A stretch of DNA of 64,000 bases from Kineococcus xinjiangensis (GTDB lineage Bacteria > Actinomycetota > Actinomycetes > Actinomycetales > Kineococcaceae). Position numbers and translations under genes: made by a program. This document shows positions 25,409 to 35,647 of this stretch, piece after piece. The stretch is from positions 1-64,000 of the forward strand of contig NZ_PTJD01000018.1 in assembly GCF_002934625.1 (NCBI RefSeq). The letters are read 5' to 3'. The stretch's first letter is position 1, and every line of letters starts with the position of its first letter. The notes beneath the pieces are model-generated. The model was not told the DNA's origin. It saw only the letters and a program-made list of their open reading frames with translations, and searched no databases.

Positions 25409-25741
25409 TCAGAGGTACAGGCCCGTCTGCCCGTCGTGCACCCGCGGTGCTGCGACGGCGTGCAGGTCGCGCTCGCGCAGGAGCACGTACCCCTTGCCGT
25501 GCAGCTCCACCTCGGCGCGGTCCTCGGGGTCGAAGAGGACGCGGTCGCCGACCTCGACGGAGCGCACGTGCTGCCCCTTGGCGACGACCTCGGCCCAGGC
25601 GAGGCGCTTGCCCACCGCCGCGGTCGCGGGGATGAGGATGCCCGCGCTGGACGTCCGCTCCCCCGCGTCCTCCTGGCTGACCAGGACCCGGTCGTGCAGC
25701 ATCCGGACGGGTATCCGCGAGGCGCTTCCTGGGGTGCTCAC
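25409..25741 (-). CDS. GroES-like co-chaperonin homologue
   Basis: 110 residues. Cpn10 fold motifs: MLHDRVLVSQED at the start of the domain, a mobile-loop-like stretch ERTSSAGILIPATA, VEVGDRVLFDPEDRAEVELHGKGYVLLRERDLHAV at the end. It lacks a neighbouring groEL and differs from canonical GroES, so it is a paralogue seen in several actinobacteria rather than the main co-chaperonin. GTG start (VSTPGSASRIP); its job is unknown. Confidence 0.8.
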   Translation of the reverse strand: MSTPGSASRIPVRMLHDRVLVSQEDAGERTSSAGILIPATAAVGKRLAWAEVVAKGQHVRSVEVGDRVLFDPEDRAEVELHGKGYVLLRERDLHAVAAPRVHDGQTGLYL

Positions 25742-25808
25742 GAGCGAGGACGCTACAGCGCGCGCCGACAGGACCGGAGCGCAGCGGCGGACGGGGTCCG
25801 CCCGCGCC

Positions 25809-26117
25809 TCAGCGGCGGCGGCGGATGCGGCGACGGAGGACCGCGACGACGACGAGACCCACGACGGCGGCGGCGACCGCACCGACGCGCTCGACGCGCA
25901 GCGCGCCGTCGGAGTCGGTCGCGAACGAAGCGGCGCTCTGCTGCGCCGAGCGGATGGCGCGCTCCTTCACCGCGGCGGGCTGGACCCTGCCGGCGAGCTC
26001 GTCGATCGTGGCGGCGAGCCGGGCCCTGCGCAGCTCGATCTCTCGCTCCAGCGCGCGCGGGTCGCTGGGCAACGGCGCCTTCAGGATCGTCACGTCGCCG
26101 TTCGCGCTGACCGTCAC
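25809..26117 (-). CDS. DUF3618 membrane protein
   Basis: 102 residues. The DUF3618 pattern is seen: DPRALEREIELRRARLAATI, then ELAGRVQPAAVKERA, then one C-terminal membrane helix (AVAAAVVGLVVVAVL) and a poly-Arg tail. GTG start preceded by GAGGAGGAG. Actinobacterial DUF3618 proteins often sit near phage-holin-like and stress membrane proteins; the role is unknown. Confidence 0.85.
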   Translation of the reverse strand: MTVSANGDVTILKAPLPSDPRALEREIELRRARLAATIDELAGRVQPAAVKERAIRSAQQSAASFATDSDGALRVERVGAVAAAVVGLVVVAVLRRRIRRRR

Positions 26118-26275
26118 GGTGGCTCCTCCTCGCCTGCTGCTGCCGGGCGCAGCACCTCCGGGGGCCCGACGGTACCGGAGGGGGACCGGCGCCACCCGCG
26201 GGCCTCGCCGGGGAACCCCGGCACCGGGGCCCGTGCCGCGGCGGGCGGTGGCGGCACGGGGGTTAGCGTGCCCGC

Positions 26276-26746
26276 ATGAGCACCCGTCTCCAGCCGGGCG
26301 ACGTCGCGCCCGACTTCACCCTCCCCGACGCCGCCGGAAACCCCGTGCAGCTGTCCGCGCTGCGCGGCGACCGCGTGATCGTGTACTTCTACCCCGCCGC
26401 GATGACCCCCGGCTGCACCACCCAGGCGTGCGACTTCCGCGACGACCTCGGCGCGCTGCAGGCCGCCGGCTACCGGGTGCTCGGCGTCTCCCCCGACCCG
26501 GTGGCGAAGCTGGCCCGCTTCGTCGAGGAGCAGTCGCTGACCTTCCCCCTGCTGTCCGACCCCGACCACGCCGTGCTCGAGGCCTACGGGGCGTGGGGCG
26601 AGAAGACGTCGTACGGGCGCACCAGCACCGGCGTGATCCGTTCCACGGTGGTCGTCGGGGCGCAGGGCGAGGTGGTGCTGGCGCAGTACAACGTGCGCGC
26701 CACGGGCCACGTCGCCAAGCTCCGCCGCGACCTCGGGATCGACTGA
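26276..26746 (+). CDS. bcp: Thiol peroxidase, Bcp/PrxQ type
   Basis: 156 residues, full length. It reduces hydroperoxides with thioredoxin as donor. The peroxidatic Cys lies in AAMTPGCTTQACDFRDD, with the resolving Cys five residues on (atypical two-Cys arrangement). N-terminus GDVAPDFTLPDAAGNPVQLS is typical. Single gene between DUF3618 (divergent) and tRNA-Leu. Confidence 0.95.
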   Translation: MSTRLQPGDVAPDFTLPDAAGNPVQLSALRGDRVIVYFYPAAMTPGCTTQACDFRDDLGALQAAGYRVLGVSPDPVAKLARFVEEQSLTFPLLSDPDHAVLEAYGAWGEKTSYGRTSTGVIRSTVVVGAQGEVVLAQYNVRATGHVAKLRRDLGID

Positions 26747-26801
26747 CCCGGACCTGCGCGGGCGTCGGTCGCGGTCCTAAGCTGGCCGGGCGCCACGCGC
26801 A

Positions 26802-26883
26802 GCGGGAGTGGTGTAACTGGCAGCCACGCAGGATTTAGGTTCCTGTGCCTCCGGGCGTGAGGGTTCGAGTCCCTTCTCCCGCA
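26802..26883 (+). tRNA. tRNA-Leu(TAG)
   Basis: Acceptor GCGGGAG/CTCCCGC, anticodon arm CAGGATTTAGGTTCCTG with TAG, long variable arm (GCCTCCGGGCGTGA region), T-loop TTCGAGT, discriminator A, no encoded CCA. The class II variable arm confirms Leu. Confidence 0.96.
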
Positions 26884-26896
26884 CCGGTCCGGACGT

Positions 26897-26935
26897 GCCC
26901 GCGCCCCGCAGTGCGATGCACTGCGGGGCGCGGGC
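26897..26935. terminator. Intrinsic terminator after tRNA-Leu
   Basis: Perfect 18-bp stem (GCCCGCGCCCCGCAGTGC and its complement) with a three-base GAT loop, no T-tract. It separates the tRNA from the convergent fasciclin gene. Confidence 0.9.
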
Positions 26936-26950
26936 GCTGTCGTGCGGGGA

Positions 26951-27643
26951 TCACATGGTGGGCATCAGGACCGAGTCGACCAGGTAGACGGTCGCGTTGG
27001 CGGTCTTCACGCCGCCGCAGATGACGGCCGAGTTCCCGTTGACGGTGAGGTTCTCCGGGGTGCCGCTGACCTCGACGGTCCCGCCCTGCACGGTCTCGTG
27101 GGTGCCGACGATCTCGTCGACGCCGATCTGGCCGGGGACGACGTGGTACGTGAGGATCGTCGACAGCAGGGCGTCGTCCGTCTTCAGCGTCTCGATGGTG
27201 GCGGGGTCGATCTTGCCGAAGGCCTCGTCGACCGGGGCGAACACGGTGAACTGGTCGCCGTTCAGGGTGCTGACCAGGTCCACCTTCGGGTTCAGCTTGC
27301 CCGACACGGCGGCAGTGAGCGTGGTGAGCATCGGGTTGTTGGAGGCGGCCGTGGCGACGGGGTCCATCGCCATGCCCTCCACGGAGGCGGGGCCGCTGGA
27401 GTTGGCCTCGGCGTAGGCGGCGCAGCCGGGGCCGACGGGGCCGGACGCCATCTCCGTGGCCTCGCTCGAGGGCGACTCGCTGGGGGTCTCGCTGGGCGTC
27501 TCCGCGGGGGCGCTCGAGCTGCTCGACGGGGAGCTCAGCTCCGAGGGGGCGTTCGCGGGCGCGGTGGTCTCGGCGTCACCACAGGCGGACAGGCCCAGGG
27601 TGACGGAGGCGACGAGGGCCAGGAGGGTGGCGGAGCGCTTCAT
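26951..27643 (-). CDS. Fasciclin-domain lipoprotein (MPB70/83-like)
   Basis: 230 residues. Signal peptide with lipobox LSAC (Cys21), a Ser/Pro/Glu-rich linker of about 45 residues ([18 protein letters not shown]), then one FAS1 domain with the H1/H2 boxes [15 protein letters not shown] and [13 protein letters not shown], ending [18 protein letters not shown] lies before the ATG. FAS1 lipoproteins mediate adhesion or matrix contacts outside the cell. The upstream sulfite-oxidase-like gene is on the same strand, a pairing also known around fasciclin genes in mycobacteria. Confidence 0.92.
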   Translation of the reverse strand: MKRSATLLALVASVTLGLSACGDAETTAPANAPSELSSPSSSSSAPAETPSETPSESPSSEATEMASGPVGPGCAAYAEANSSGPASVEGMAMDPVATAASNNPMLTTLTAAVSGKLNPKVDLVSTLNGDQFTVFAPVDEAFGKIDPATIETLKTDDALLSTILTYHVVPGQIGVDEIVGTHETVQGGTVEVSGTPENLTVNGNSAVICGGVKTANATVYLVDSVLMPTM

Positions 27644-27773
27644 GGTGTTCTCCTTCGGGAGGGTTTCTCGGTTCTCAGGGTTCTCGGTTCGCCCGGCCCC
27701 TCGGCCCGGCTACACGAGGAGTTCGGGGCGGATCGGCCGGCGGATTGCCGGATGGGCGGGAACTTGAGTTCTC

Positions 27774-27797
27774 CGGGTGTGAGGAGTGACACACCCG
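27774..27797. promoter_or_regulatory. Perfect inverted repeat upstream of the fasciclin gene
   Basis: CGGGTGTG, eight bases, CACACCCG. It lies about 130 bases before the fasciclin start, in a 301-base gap with no other gene, so it could be an operator or a leader hairpin. No regulator can be named. Confidence 0.4.
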
Positions 27798-27944
27798 ATC
27801 GGCCGAACGCTTTGTGGCGCAAGGCGAGACGACACAGCGCCCGCCGGCGTGGATGCCTGCGGGCGCTGCGGGGTTCGTACGGCTTCGCGTGGGGCTCGGC
27901 GGAGGTTCACCGGCCGCCCGGCCGGTGAACCGGGAGGCGGGCGG

Positions 27945-29540
27945 TCAGACCACCGTGAACACGAGGGTGTCGTAGCCGGAGGCGCCGTCCGGGATCGGGG
28001 TGGCGGTCTCACCGGTCTGCACGACCCCCGTCGCGTCGGTCGCCCGGACCCGCAACGTGTAGCTGCCCGGTTCCACGTCCTCCCAGCGCCACACCCACTG
28101 GGCCCAGGTGTCCTCCGACACCGACGGCAGGACCTCCGCCCGGCGCCACTCCCCGTCGTCGACCCGGACCTCCACGGCGCTGACCCCCCGGTTCTGCGCC
28201 CAGGCCACACCCGCGACGGTGACCGTGCCGGCCGGGACCTTGGCGAAGGAGCGCGGCGTGTCGATCCGCGAGGCGGTCTTGATCGGCGCGCTCGGGGACC
28301 AGCCGCGCTTCGTCCAGTACGCCTCGGCGCGGTCGAACCTCGTCACCTCGATCTCGGTGATCCACTTGCAGGCCGAGACGAAGCCGTAGAGACCCGGGAC
28401 GATCATCCGGACGGGGAACCCGTGCTCGCGCGGCAGGGGAACCCCGTTCATGCCGATGGCGAGGAGTGCGTCGCGCCCGTCGACGACGTCGGCGAGCGTC
28501 GTGGACGTGGTGAACCCGTCGGTGCTGCGGGAGAGCAGCATGTCGGCGTCCGCGGACGGCACGGCCCGGCGCAGGACGTCGGCGAGGGGGATCCCCAGCC
28601 AGCGCGCGTTGCCGACGAGCTCGCCACCCACCTCGTTGGAGACGCAGGTGAGGGTGATCCAGCGCTCCACCAGGGGAGCGGCGAGCAGGTCGGCGTAGGT
28701 GAGCACGACCTCCTCCTCCACCATCCCGTGGATGCGCAGCGACCAGTCCTCCGCCCGGACGTCCGGAACCTGCAGGAAGGCCGTGTCGATGCGGTAGAAG
28801 TCCTCGACGGGCGTGACGTACGGGGTCAGCCCCTCCACGCCGGGGTTGACGCCGGGCGGCGGCGCGGGAGCCGGGTCGGCGGGCACCGGGAGGGTGAGCT
28901 GCGCCCGGGACGCCTCGGAGCTGCGGGCGGCCTCGAGGCCGCGGCCCGATCCGGCGGCGACCGCACCGACGGCGGCGACACCCCCGATGAGGAGGCTGCG
29001 GCGCGCCGGTGCCACCGCCACGGGGCGCACCGCCCGGCGGGTCAGCAGGACGAGGGCGGCGATCCCGGCCGCGGTGCCCACCAGGGTCGGCAGCGGCGAC
29101 AGGGCGGTGGCGTCGGGGCGGCTCAGCGCCGCGGCCACCCCCACCGCGCCGAGCAGGCCCACGAGGGCGATCCCCGCGCCCAGGTGGCGGCGGGCCGCGA
29201 GGCCCGCGACCACGGCCAGCGCCGCGATGACCGCGACGAGGCTCACCGCGAGGGCCAGCTTGTCGTTCGTCCCGAACGTCTCGATGGCGAAGTCCTTCAG
29301 CCACGCGGGCGTGCGGTCGATGAAGGCGGCCCCGACCACGGCCAGCGGCGCCGTCGAGGGGGCCACGAGCGCGGCGACGAGCTGCGCCAGGCCCAGCGTG
29401 AGGCCGGCGCTGACCAGGCCCGCGAGGGCGGCCGGCACCCAGCGGCGCAGGCGACCGCCCCGGGGCGGCGCCGCACGGCGCGCGCCGCCGTCCACGGCCG
29501 TCTCCGCACTGCCGCCGCTGGGATCGCCTTCGCTGTTCAC
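27945..29540 (-). CDS. Membrane-anchored sulfite-oxidase-like molybdopterin enzyme
   Basis: 531 residues. About five N-terminal membrane helices (residues 30-200) followed by a molybdopterin domain: molybdenum-ligand Cys in RWITLTCVSNEVGG, then GNARWLGIPLADVL, REHGFPVRMIVPGLYGF and ACKWITEIEV. The C-terminal Ig-like dimerisation domain ends YDTLVFTVV. Such proteins act on the outside of the membrane; substrates are mostly unproven and may be sulfite or methionine sulfoxide-like compounds. GTG start; a Tat-like RRSLLIGG sequence lies inside the last membrane segment. Confidence 0.88.
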   Translation of the reverse strand: MNSEGDPSGGSAETAVDGGARRAAPPRGGRLRRWVPAALAGLVSAGLTLGLAQLVAALVAPSTAPLAVVGAAFIDRTPAWLKDFAIETFGTNDKLALAVSLVAVIAALAVVAGLAARRHLGAGIALVGLLGAVGVAAALSRPDATALSPLPTLVGTAAGIAALVLLTRRAVRPVAVAPARRSLLIGGVAAVGAVAAGSGRGLEAARSSEASRAQLTLPVPADPAPAPPPGVNPGVEGLTPYVTPVEDFYRIDTAFLQVPDVRAEDWSLRIHGMVEEEVVLTYADLLAAPLVERWITLTCVSNEVGGELVGNARWLGIPLADVLRRAVPSADADMLLSRSTDGFTTSTTLADVVDGRDALLAIGMNGVPLPREHGFPVRMIVPGLYGFVSACKWITEIEVTRFDRAEAYWTKRGWSPSAPIKTASRIDTPRSFAKVPAGTVTVAGVAWAQNRGVSAVEVRVDDGEWRRAEVLPSVSEDTWAQWVWRWEDVEPGSYTLRVRATDATGVVQTGETATPIPDGASGYDTLVFTVV

Positions 29541-29652
29541 ACCAGGGGTTCGGAGCGCACGGGCCCGCGGATGGAGCGCTGCGCCGACCGGGTGACGGGC
29601 GGGTGCGCCCGGCCGTCCCCGCGGTCGCCGGACGCTGCGGCGAGGTCCCCCG

Positions 29653-30885
29653 TCAGTCCCCCGCGGTCGCCGCGTAGGCCAGTGCGCCGGCGGACAGCGC
29701 CCGCGCCCGCAGACCCCGCTCGGACGCCGGCACGAAGGCGCTGTCGCCCTGCCCCAGGCGCAGCCGCACCTCACCCGCCACGAGCTCCAGGTCGCCGGCC
29801 GCGACGAGCACCACCGTCGCCCCCGACTGCTCCAGCGGCACCTCCGCACCCACGGCCGGCGCCACCCGCTGGAGCTGGAACTCCTCGGCGGGCGGCAGGT
29901 AGCGCAGCCTGCCGGGCAGGTCCTCCACCGGCTCCACCCGACGCGGCGTCTCCGGCGCGAACCGCACGATGCGCACCAGCTCCCCGACGTCGACGTGCTT
30001 GCGCGTGAGCCCCCCACGCAGGACGTTGTCGGAGTTGTTCATCACCTCCACGCCGAGGCCCTGCAGGTAGGCGTGGACCGTGCCTGCGCCGAGGAAGACG
30101 GCCTCACCGGGGGCCAGGTGGACGTCGTTGAGCAGCAGTGAGACGGCGATCCCGGGGTCCCCCGGGTGGGTGGCGGCGAGCAGCCGGACCACCGACGCCG
30201 TGCCGCGGTCCGCCCCGCCGTCCGCACCCGCCGTCGCCGCCGCGCACGCCCCGACGAGGCGGTCGACGAAGACCCGGACCGCCGGGTCGCCGCCGAGGAG
30301 CAGCTCGAGGCAGCCGCGCAGCGCCGCACCCTCGTCGGGGCCGGCCAGCGCCGCCACCAGCGCCGCGTGGACCTCGTCGGCGGCGCCCTGGGCACCGGGC
30401 TGCCCGAGCAGTGCCTCGAGGTCCGCCAGCACCTGCCGGGGCGGGCGGAAGCCGCAGAGCGCGCGCATCGGCTGGACGGCGACCATCATCTCCGGCTTGG
30501 CCTGGTCGTCCTTGTAGTTGCGGTGCGGGGCGTCGCGGGGCACCCCCGCCGCGTCCTCCGCGGCCGCACCGGCCCGCGCCTGCTCCGGAGTGGGGTGCAC
30601 CTGCAAGGACAGCGGCTTGCCGGCCGCCAGGACCTTCAGCAGGAACGGCAGCCGCTTCCCGAAGCGGGCGATCCCCCGCGTCCCCAGCGCGTCCTCGGGG
30701 TCCTCGGCGACGACGTCGCCCAGGATCCGGCCGTCGCAGGTGTGGGTCGGCCAGCCGGGGTGCGCCCCCAGCCACAGCTCGGCCTCCGGCCCCCCGCCGA
30801 GGTCCCGCCCCAGGAAGCCGGAGATGGCACCGACCCCACCCCAGTCGTAGGGGCGCACGCTGCACTCGAGGCGGATCACGCGCAC
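29653..30885 (-). CDS. manA: Mannose-6-phosphate isomerase, class I
   Basis: 410 residues. It interconverts fructose-6-P and mannose-6-P, feeding GDP-mannose and glycan synthesis. Zinc ligands: SLQVHPTPEQ (Gln, His), QAKPEMMVAV (Glu) and LGAGTVHAYLQG (His). N-terminus RPYDWGGVGAI is typical. GTG start. Transcribed alone, leftward. Confidence 0.95.
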   Translation of the reverse strand: MRVIRLECSVRPYDWGGVGAISGFLGRDLGGGPEAELWLGAHPGWPTHTCDGRILGDVVAEDPEDALGTRGIARFGKRLPFLLKVLAAGKPLSLQVHPTPEQARAGAAAEDAAGVPRDAPHRNYKDDQAKPEMMVAVQPMRALCGFRPPRQVLADLEALLGQPGAQGAADEVHAALVAALAGPDEGAALRGCLELLLGGDPAVRVFVDRLVGACAAATAGADGGADRGTASVVRLLAATHPGDPGIAVSLLLNDVHLAPGEAVFLGAGTVHAYLQGLGVEVMNNSDNVLRGGLTRKHVDVGELVRIVRFAPETPRRVEPVEDLPGRLRYLPPAEEFQLQRVAPAVGAEVPLEQSGATVVLVAAGDLELVAGEVRLRLGQGDSAFVPASERGLRARALSAGALAYAATAGD

Positions 30886-30939
30886 AGGGTACGGGACGTC
30901 ACCGGAAAGCTACTGTCGCAACGCATTCGCATGGCCCGC

Positions 30940-31575
30940 TCAGCCCAGCGCGCGGGCGATGGCCGGCGCGATGGCCCGGAAGGCCGCACCGCGGTGGCTG
31001 ATGGCGTTCTTCTCCTCCGCCGACAGCTGCGCGCAGGTGCGCCCGCGCCCGCCCGGTGCCCGCTCCGCGTCCGGCACGAGGATCGGGTCGTAGCCGAAGC
31101 CACCGCCGCCGCTGGGCTGCGCCACCAGCACCCCCGGCAGCGACCCGAGCTCGACGTGCTCGGTGCCGTCGGGCAGCACCAGGGCCGCAGCGCACGCGAA
31201 GTGCGCGCCGCGGTGGGGCGCCGGGACGTCCGCGAGCTGCGCCAGCAGCAGCCGCAGGTTCGCCTCGTCGTCGCCGTGCCTGCCGCACCAGCGCGCCGAG
31301 AAGATCCCCGGCGCGCCGCCGAGCACGTCGACGCACAGCCCCGAGTCGTCGGCCACGGCCGGCAGCCCCGTGCCCGCCGCGACCGCGCGCGCCTTCAGCA
31401 GGGCGTTCTCGGCGAAGGTGACACCCGACTCGACGACGTCACCCACCGCCCGGTCGGGGTCGGAGTCGAAGGCGTCCACCCCGACGACCTCCACGCCCGG
31501 CAGGTGCCCGCCGAGGATGGCCCGCAGCTCGCCCACCTTGTGCGCGTTGCGGGTGGCCAGCACGAGCGTGCTCAC
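30940..31575 (-). CDS. rdgB: XTP/dITP diphosphatase (non-canonical purine NTPase)
   Basis: 211 residues of the HAM1/RdgB family, removing deaminated purine nucleotides. Motifs: [48 protein letters not shown] and [14 protein letters not shown], ending SHRGAAFRA. Its GTG overlaps the rph stop by four bases (GTGA). The order rph-rdgB is standard in actinobacteria. Confidence 0.96.
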   Translation of the reverse strand: MSTLVLATRNAHKVGELRAILGGHLPGVEVVGVDAFDSDPDRAVGDVVESGVTFAENALLKARAVAAGTGLPAVADDSGLCVDVLGGAPGIFSARWCGRHGDDEANLRLLLAQLADVPAPHRGAHFACAAALVLPDGTEHVELGSLPGVLVAQPSGGGGFGYDPILVPDAERAPGGRGRTCAQLSAEEKNAISHRGAAFRAIAPAIARALG

Positions 31576-32330
31576 GACCCCTCCGCCAGGGCCTGCTGCT
31601 GCAGCTGCGTCAGCCGAGCGCAGCCGGCGACGGCGAGGTCCAGCATGGCGTCCAGCTCGCGGCGGTCGAACGGGACCGCCTCGGCGGTGCCCTGCACCTC
31701 CACGAAGCGGCCGTCGCCGGTGCAGACGACGTTCATGTCGGTGTGCGCGGCGACGTCCTCGACGTAGCGCAGGTCCAGCGCGGGGAGCCCGCCCACGATG
31801 CCCACGCTGACCGCGCTCACCGAGCCGGTCAGCGGCTGCCGCGACGCCTTCACCAGGCCCTTGCGCTTGGCCCACGCGACCGCGTCGGCCAGCGCGACGT
31901 AGGCGCCGGTGACGGCCGCGGTGCGGGTGCCTCCGTCGGCCTGCAGCACGTCGCAGTCCAGGACCACGGTGTTCTCCCCCAGCGCGGAGGTGTCGACGAC
32001 CGCGCGCAGGCTGCGCCCGATCAGCCGGGAGATCTCGTGGGTGCGCCCGCCGAGGCGGCCCTTCACCGACTCCCGGTCCCCGCGGGTGTTCGTCGAGCGG
32101 GGCAGCATGGCGTACTCCGCCGTGACCCAGCCCTGGCCGGACCCCTTGCGCCAGCGCGGCACCCCCTCGGTGAAGGACGCCGCGCACAGGACGCGGGTGC
32201 TGCCGAACTCCACGAGGACGCTGCCCTCGGCGTGCTCGAGCCAGTTCCGGGTGATGGTGACGGGCCGCAGCTCGTCCGGTGCGCGGCCGTCGACGCGGGC
32301 GCCGGGCGCGGGGGTGCTGGAGGTGCTCAC
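31572..32330 (-). CDS. rph: Ribonuclease PH
   Basis: 252 residues. Phosphorolytic 3'-to-5' trimming of tRNA precursors. Motifs: [64 protein letters not shown] and [20 protein letters not shown] start gives the usual length. Upstream of rdgB with a four-base overlap, downstream of murI. Confidence 0.97.
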   Translation of the reverse strand: MSTSSTPAPGARVDGRAPDELRPVTITRNWLEHAEGSVLVEFGSTRVLCAASFTEGVPRWRKGSGQGWVTAEYAMLPRSTNTRGDRESVKGRLGGRTHEISRLIGRSLRAVVDTSALGENTVVLDCDVLQADGGTRTAAVTGAYVALADAVAWAKRKGLVKASRQPLTGSVSAVSVGIVGGLPALDLRYVEDVAAHTDMNVVCTGDGRFVEVQGTAEAVPFDRRELDAMLDLAVAGCARLTQLQQQALAEGS

Positions 32331-32406
32331 GCCCCAAGCCTCCCACTCCCGGCGGCCGCGGCACGCGGCTGCCCGCGCCGCGACTGCCCGGCGCGGGGGC
32401 CGCGGC

Positions 32407-33210
32407 TCAGACCGCCAGCGCGGCGTCCTCGACGAGGGAGACCCGCGGGCCGAGGAAGCGCTGCGCGAGCTGCTGGAAGGGCGCGGCCTCACCGGTGCAG
32501 GTGAAGCGGTGGCGCGGGGCCGGTGCGTCGTCGGAGCGCAGCAGGTCGCGCTGGGACAGCTCCCGGTAGACGTCGTTGGCGGTCTCCTCGGCGCTGGAGA
32601 CGAGCGTCACCGAGTCGCCCATGACGCTGCGCAGGACGCCGGTCAGCAGCGGGTAGTGCGTGCAGCCGAGCACCAGGGTGTCGACGCCGGCCTCCTGCAG
32701 CGGGGCGAGGTAGCCGCGGGCGGCGTCCAGCAGCTCGGGGCCGCTGGTGGTGCCCCGCTCGACGAACTCCACGAACCGCGGGCACGCGACACTGGAGAGC
32801 CGGACGTCGAGGGCGCCGGCGAAGGCGTCGTCGTAGGCGCGGGAGGCGATGGTGGCGCGCGTGCCGATGACCCCCACGCGCCCGTTGCGGGTGGCGCGCA
32901 CGGCCCGCCGCATCGCCGGCAGGATGACCTCCACCACCGGGACGTCGTAGCGCTCCCGGGCGTCGCGCAGCACGGCGGAGCTGGCGGAGTTGCACGCGAT
33001 GACGAGCATCTTCACGCCCGAGCCGACGAGGCGGTCCATGACGTCGAGGGCGTAGCGGCGGACCTCCGCCAGCGGCTTGGGCCCGTACGGGCAGTGGGCC
33101 GTGTCGCCGATGTAGTGGACCTCCTCGTGCGGGAGCTGGTCCAGGACCGCCCGGGCGACCGTGAGGCCGCCGACACCGGAGTCGAAGATGCCGATGGGAT
33201 CGTCCGTCAC
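32407..33210 (-). CDS. murI: Glutamate racemase
   Basis: 267 residues. Makes D-glutamate for peptidoglycan. The two catalytic Cys lie in [13 protein letters not shown] and [13 protein letters not shown]; the N-terminus [16 protein letters not shown] and [13 protein letters not shown] are typical. GTG start. Part of the clpS-DUF2017-murI-rph-rdgB gene order. Confidence 0.97.
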   Translation of the reverse strand: MTDDPIGIFDSGVGGLTVARAVLDQLPHEEVHYIGDTAHCPYGPKPLAEVRRYALDVMDRLVGSGVKMLVIACNSASSAVLRDARERYDVPVVEVILPAMRRAVRATRNGRVGVIGTRATIASRAYDDAFAGALDVRLSSVACPRFVEFVERGTTSGPELLDAARGYLAPLQEAGVDTLVLGCTHYPLLTGVLRSVMGDSVTLVSSAEETANDVYRELSQRDLLRSDDAPAPRHRFTCTGEAAPFQQLAQRFLGPRVSLVEDAALAV

Positions 33211-33292
33211 GGCTGCGACTGTAAGCGGTCCGGCGCCGTGATCCGCGCACCCGGGCGCCGCCGCCGCGGGGCGCGGGGGGCCGGTCGCCCGT

Positions 33293-33871
33293 TCAGGGCA
33301 TGGAGCGGACGAGGGTCTCCTGCAGGTAGGTGGCGAAGTCGTAGACGGCGAAGGCGTAGCGGCGGGGGTCGTCGTCGTCGAGGTCCGCGAGGACCTCCTC
33401 CACGTCCTCGTCGACCCCGAGCCGGGTGCCCAGGGCGAGGCGGATGTCGTTGAGGGCCGCCAGCCACGCCCGGGCGCCGTCGGCGTCGAGCTGCACCCGC
33501 CCGCCCTGCCCCTGCACCGGCTCCAGCGAGACGAGCATCCGGCGTCCCGCCTCCGCCTTGCGCTCGCGCAGGCTGCGCTCGGTGAAGCGGCGGAACTCCG
33601 CCGCCGCCTGCGGGTCGTCCGGGTAGGCGTCGGGCAGCAGCCGGCGCAGCGCCGGGTCCTCCGGTGCGGACGCCGGCCCCTCGTGCCCGCCCGTCCCCAG
33701 GTCCTGCAGGCCCAGCTGCACCTGCAGGGGGTCCATGCCGCCCGTCGGCTGCGGAGGGGGGACGTCCAGCAGCTCGACGACCTCGCGGACCAGGGAGCCC
33801 AGGACGTCGACCTCGACGGGGTCCAGGTCGATGGACACGAGGCCGCCCCGGCCACGGCGGAAGCGCGCCAT
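33293..33871 (-). CDS. DUF2017 family protein
   Basis: 192 residues, actinobacteria-specific and always near clpS and murI. N-terminus [20 protein letters not shown], an acidic middle, and a C-terminal helical half ([25 protein letters not shown]). Function unknown. Its ATG lies two bases after the clpS stop, so it is translated with clpS. Confidence 0.92.
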   Translation of the reverse strand: MARFRRGRGGLVSIDLDPVEVDVLGSLVREVVELLDVPPPQPTGGMDPLQVQLGLQDLGTGGHEGPASAPEDPALRRLLPDAYPDDPQAAAEFRRFTERSLRERKAEAGRRMLVSLEPVQGQGGRVQLDADGARAWLAALNDIRLALGTRLGVDEDVEEVLADLDDDDPRRYAFAVYDFATYLQETLVRSMP

Positions 33872-33873
33872 CG

Positions 33874-34173
33874 TCACTCGTCCTTCTGCAGCGTCGCCCA
33901 GAGCCCGTAGGAGTGCATCGCCTCGACGTCGCGCTCCATCTCCTCGCGGGTGCCGGAGGAGACGACGGCGCGGCCCTTCTGGTGGACGTCGAGCATGAGC
34001 GCCTCGGCCTTCTGCTGGGAGTAGCCGAAGTGCGTGCGGAACACGTACGTCACGTACGACATGAGGTTGACCGGGTCGTTCCAGACCAGGGTCACCCAGG
34101 GACGCTGGGGGTCGGTGACCTCCGCGCTCTCGGGACGCTCCAGCTCGACGGGAGCGGTGAGGACGGCAGGCAC
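33874..34173 (-). CDS. clpS: ClpS adaptor for ClpAP/ClpCP
   Basis: 99 residues. It delivers N-degron substrates to the Clp protease. Motifs: [20 protein letters not shown] (Asn-Asp and Met of the N-degron pocket), [19 protein letters not shown] and [19 protein letters not shown] start. Divergent from pncB. Confidence 0.96.
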   Translation of the reverse strand: MPAVLTAPVELERPESAEVTDPQRPWVTLVWNDPVNLMSYVTYVFRTHFGYSQQKAEALMLDVHQKGRAVVSSGTREEMERDVEAMHSYGLWATLQKDE

Positions 34174-34252
34174 GCCCCCATCGTAGGGACGCCGCGGAGC
34201 GCCCCGGACCGCGGCGCCGGCCGGGACCGCGCCAGACCCTAGGCTGACCGCC

Positions 34253-35647
34253 GTGACGGCAAGCCAGCCCGCGACCCCAGCCAGCAGCCCCGCGAGCGCC
34301 GCCGCGACGGCGGGCGGCGCCCCGGCGGGGCCGCGCAGCACGGCACTGCTGACCGACCACTACGAGCTGACGATGCTGCAGGCCGCGCTGCGCAGCGGCA
34401 CCGGCGGGCGCGCCTGCACGTTCGAGGTGTTCGCCCGGCGGCTGCCCGAGGGGCGCCGCTACGGCGTGGTCGCCGGCACCGGGCGCGTCCTCGACGCCCT
34501 GGAGGCCTTCCGCTTCGACGACGAGGTGCTGCAGCACCTGCGGCAGCGGCGGGTCGTGGACGAGACCACGCTGGAGTGGCTGGCCTCCTACCGCTTCGGC
34601 GGGGACGTCGACGGCTACCCCGAGGGCGAGGTCTACTTCCCCTCCTCGCCCCTGCTGACCGTCACGGGCACCTTCGCCGAGGCGGTGCTGCTGGAGACGC
34701 TCGTCCTCTCGATCCTCAACCACGACTGCGCCGTGGCGGCCGCGGCGGCGCGCATGAGCACCGCCGCCGGGGAGCGCCCCCTCATCGAGATGGGCTCCCG
34801 GCGCACCCACGAGGAGGCGGCGCTCGCCTGCGCCCGCGCCGCCCACCTGGCCGGCTTCGCCTCCACCTCCAACCTCGAGGCGGGCCGCCGCTGGGGCATC
34901 CCCACCGCCGGCACCGCCGCCCACGCCTTCACCCTGCTCCACGACAGCGAGCGCGAGGCGTTCGAGGCCCAGGTCGCCGCCCTCGGCCCCGGCACCACGC
35001 TGCTCGTGGACACCTACGACATCACCCGCGGCATCGAGACGGCCGTGCAGGTCGCCGGCCCCGGTCTCGGGGCGGTGCGCATCGACTCCGGCGACCTGGC
35101 CGTCCTCGCCGTGCAGGCGCGCCGGCAGCTGGACGCCCTGGGCGCCACCGACACCCGCATCGTGGTCTCCGGCGACCTCGACGAGTTCGCGCTCGCCGCG
35201 CTGGCCGCAGCCCCCGTCGACGGCTACGGGGTCGGCACGTCCCTGGTCGTGGGGTCCGGCGCCCCCACCGCGGGCCTGGTCTACAAGCTGGTCGAGGTGG
35301 AGGGCCGCCCGGTGGCCAAGCGCTCCACCTCCAAGACCACCCAGGGCGGTCGCAAGTTCGCCGTGCGCCGGCACAAGCCGACCGGCACGGCGACGGAGGA
35401 GGTCCTCGGGGTCGGCCGGATGCCGGAGCCGGAGCCGGGCGACGTGGCGCTGCAGGTGCCGCTGGTGCGGGGTGGGCAGCGCGTCCCCGGGCTGCCCGGG
35501 CTGGCCGAGTCCCGCGAGCACCTGCGCCGTGCGCTGGTCACCCTGCCGTGGGACGGTCTGGCCCTGTCCAGGGGCGAGCCGGCGCTGCCCACCACCGTCC
35601 TGCCGCCCGCCGGGACGTCCGCCGAGCAGAGGGGAACCCGTCCGTGA
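34253..35647 (+). CDS. pncB: Nicotinate phosphoribosyltransferase
   Basis: 464 residues. Makes nicotinate mononucleotide for NAD synthesis. Motifs: [64 protein letters not shown] and [27 protein letters not shown] start with a 30-residue Ala/Pro-rich leader. Its stop overlaps the pncA GTG, so salvage of nicotinamide is a two-gene operon. Confidence 0.96.
   Translation: MTASQPATPASSPASAAATAGGAPAGPRSTALLTDHYELTMLQAALRSGTGGRACTFEVFARRLPEGRRYGVVAGTGRVLDALEAFRFDDEVLQHLRQRRVVDETTLEWLASYRFGGDVDGYPEGEVYFPSSPLLTVTGTFAEAVLLETLVLSILNHDCAVAAAAARMSTAAGERPLIEMGSRRTHEEAALACARAAHLAGFASTSNLEAGRRWGIPTAGTAAHAFTLLHDSEREAFEAQVAALGPGTTLLVDTYDITRGIETAVQVAGPGLGAVRIDSGDLAVLAVQARRQLDALGATDTRIVVSGDLDEFALAALAAAPVDGYGVGTSLVVGSGAPTAGLVYKLVEVEGRPVAKRSTSKTTQGGRKFAVRRHKPTGTATEEVLGVGRMPEPEPGDVALQVPLVRGGQRVPGLPGLAESREHLRRALVTLPWDGLALSRGEPALPTTVLPPAGTSAEQRGTRP

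Noticed and set aside
22662-26279. A very long rightward open frame over the dehydrogenase and P450 genes
   Set aside because: Codon content is that of an antisense shadow in GC-rich DNA; the leftward genes show clear family motifs.
27700-27770. A SigK-type promoter for the fasciclin gene
   Set aside because: CCATCC and CCGATCC occur on the minus strand but are only 13 bases apart, short for the known mycobacterial spacing.
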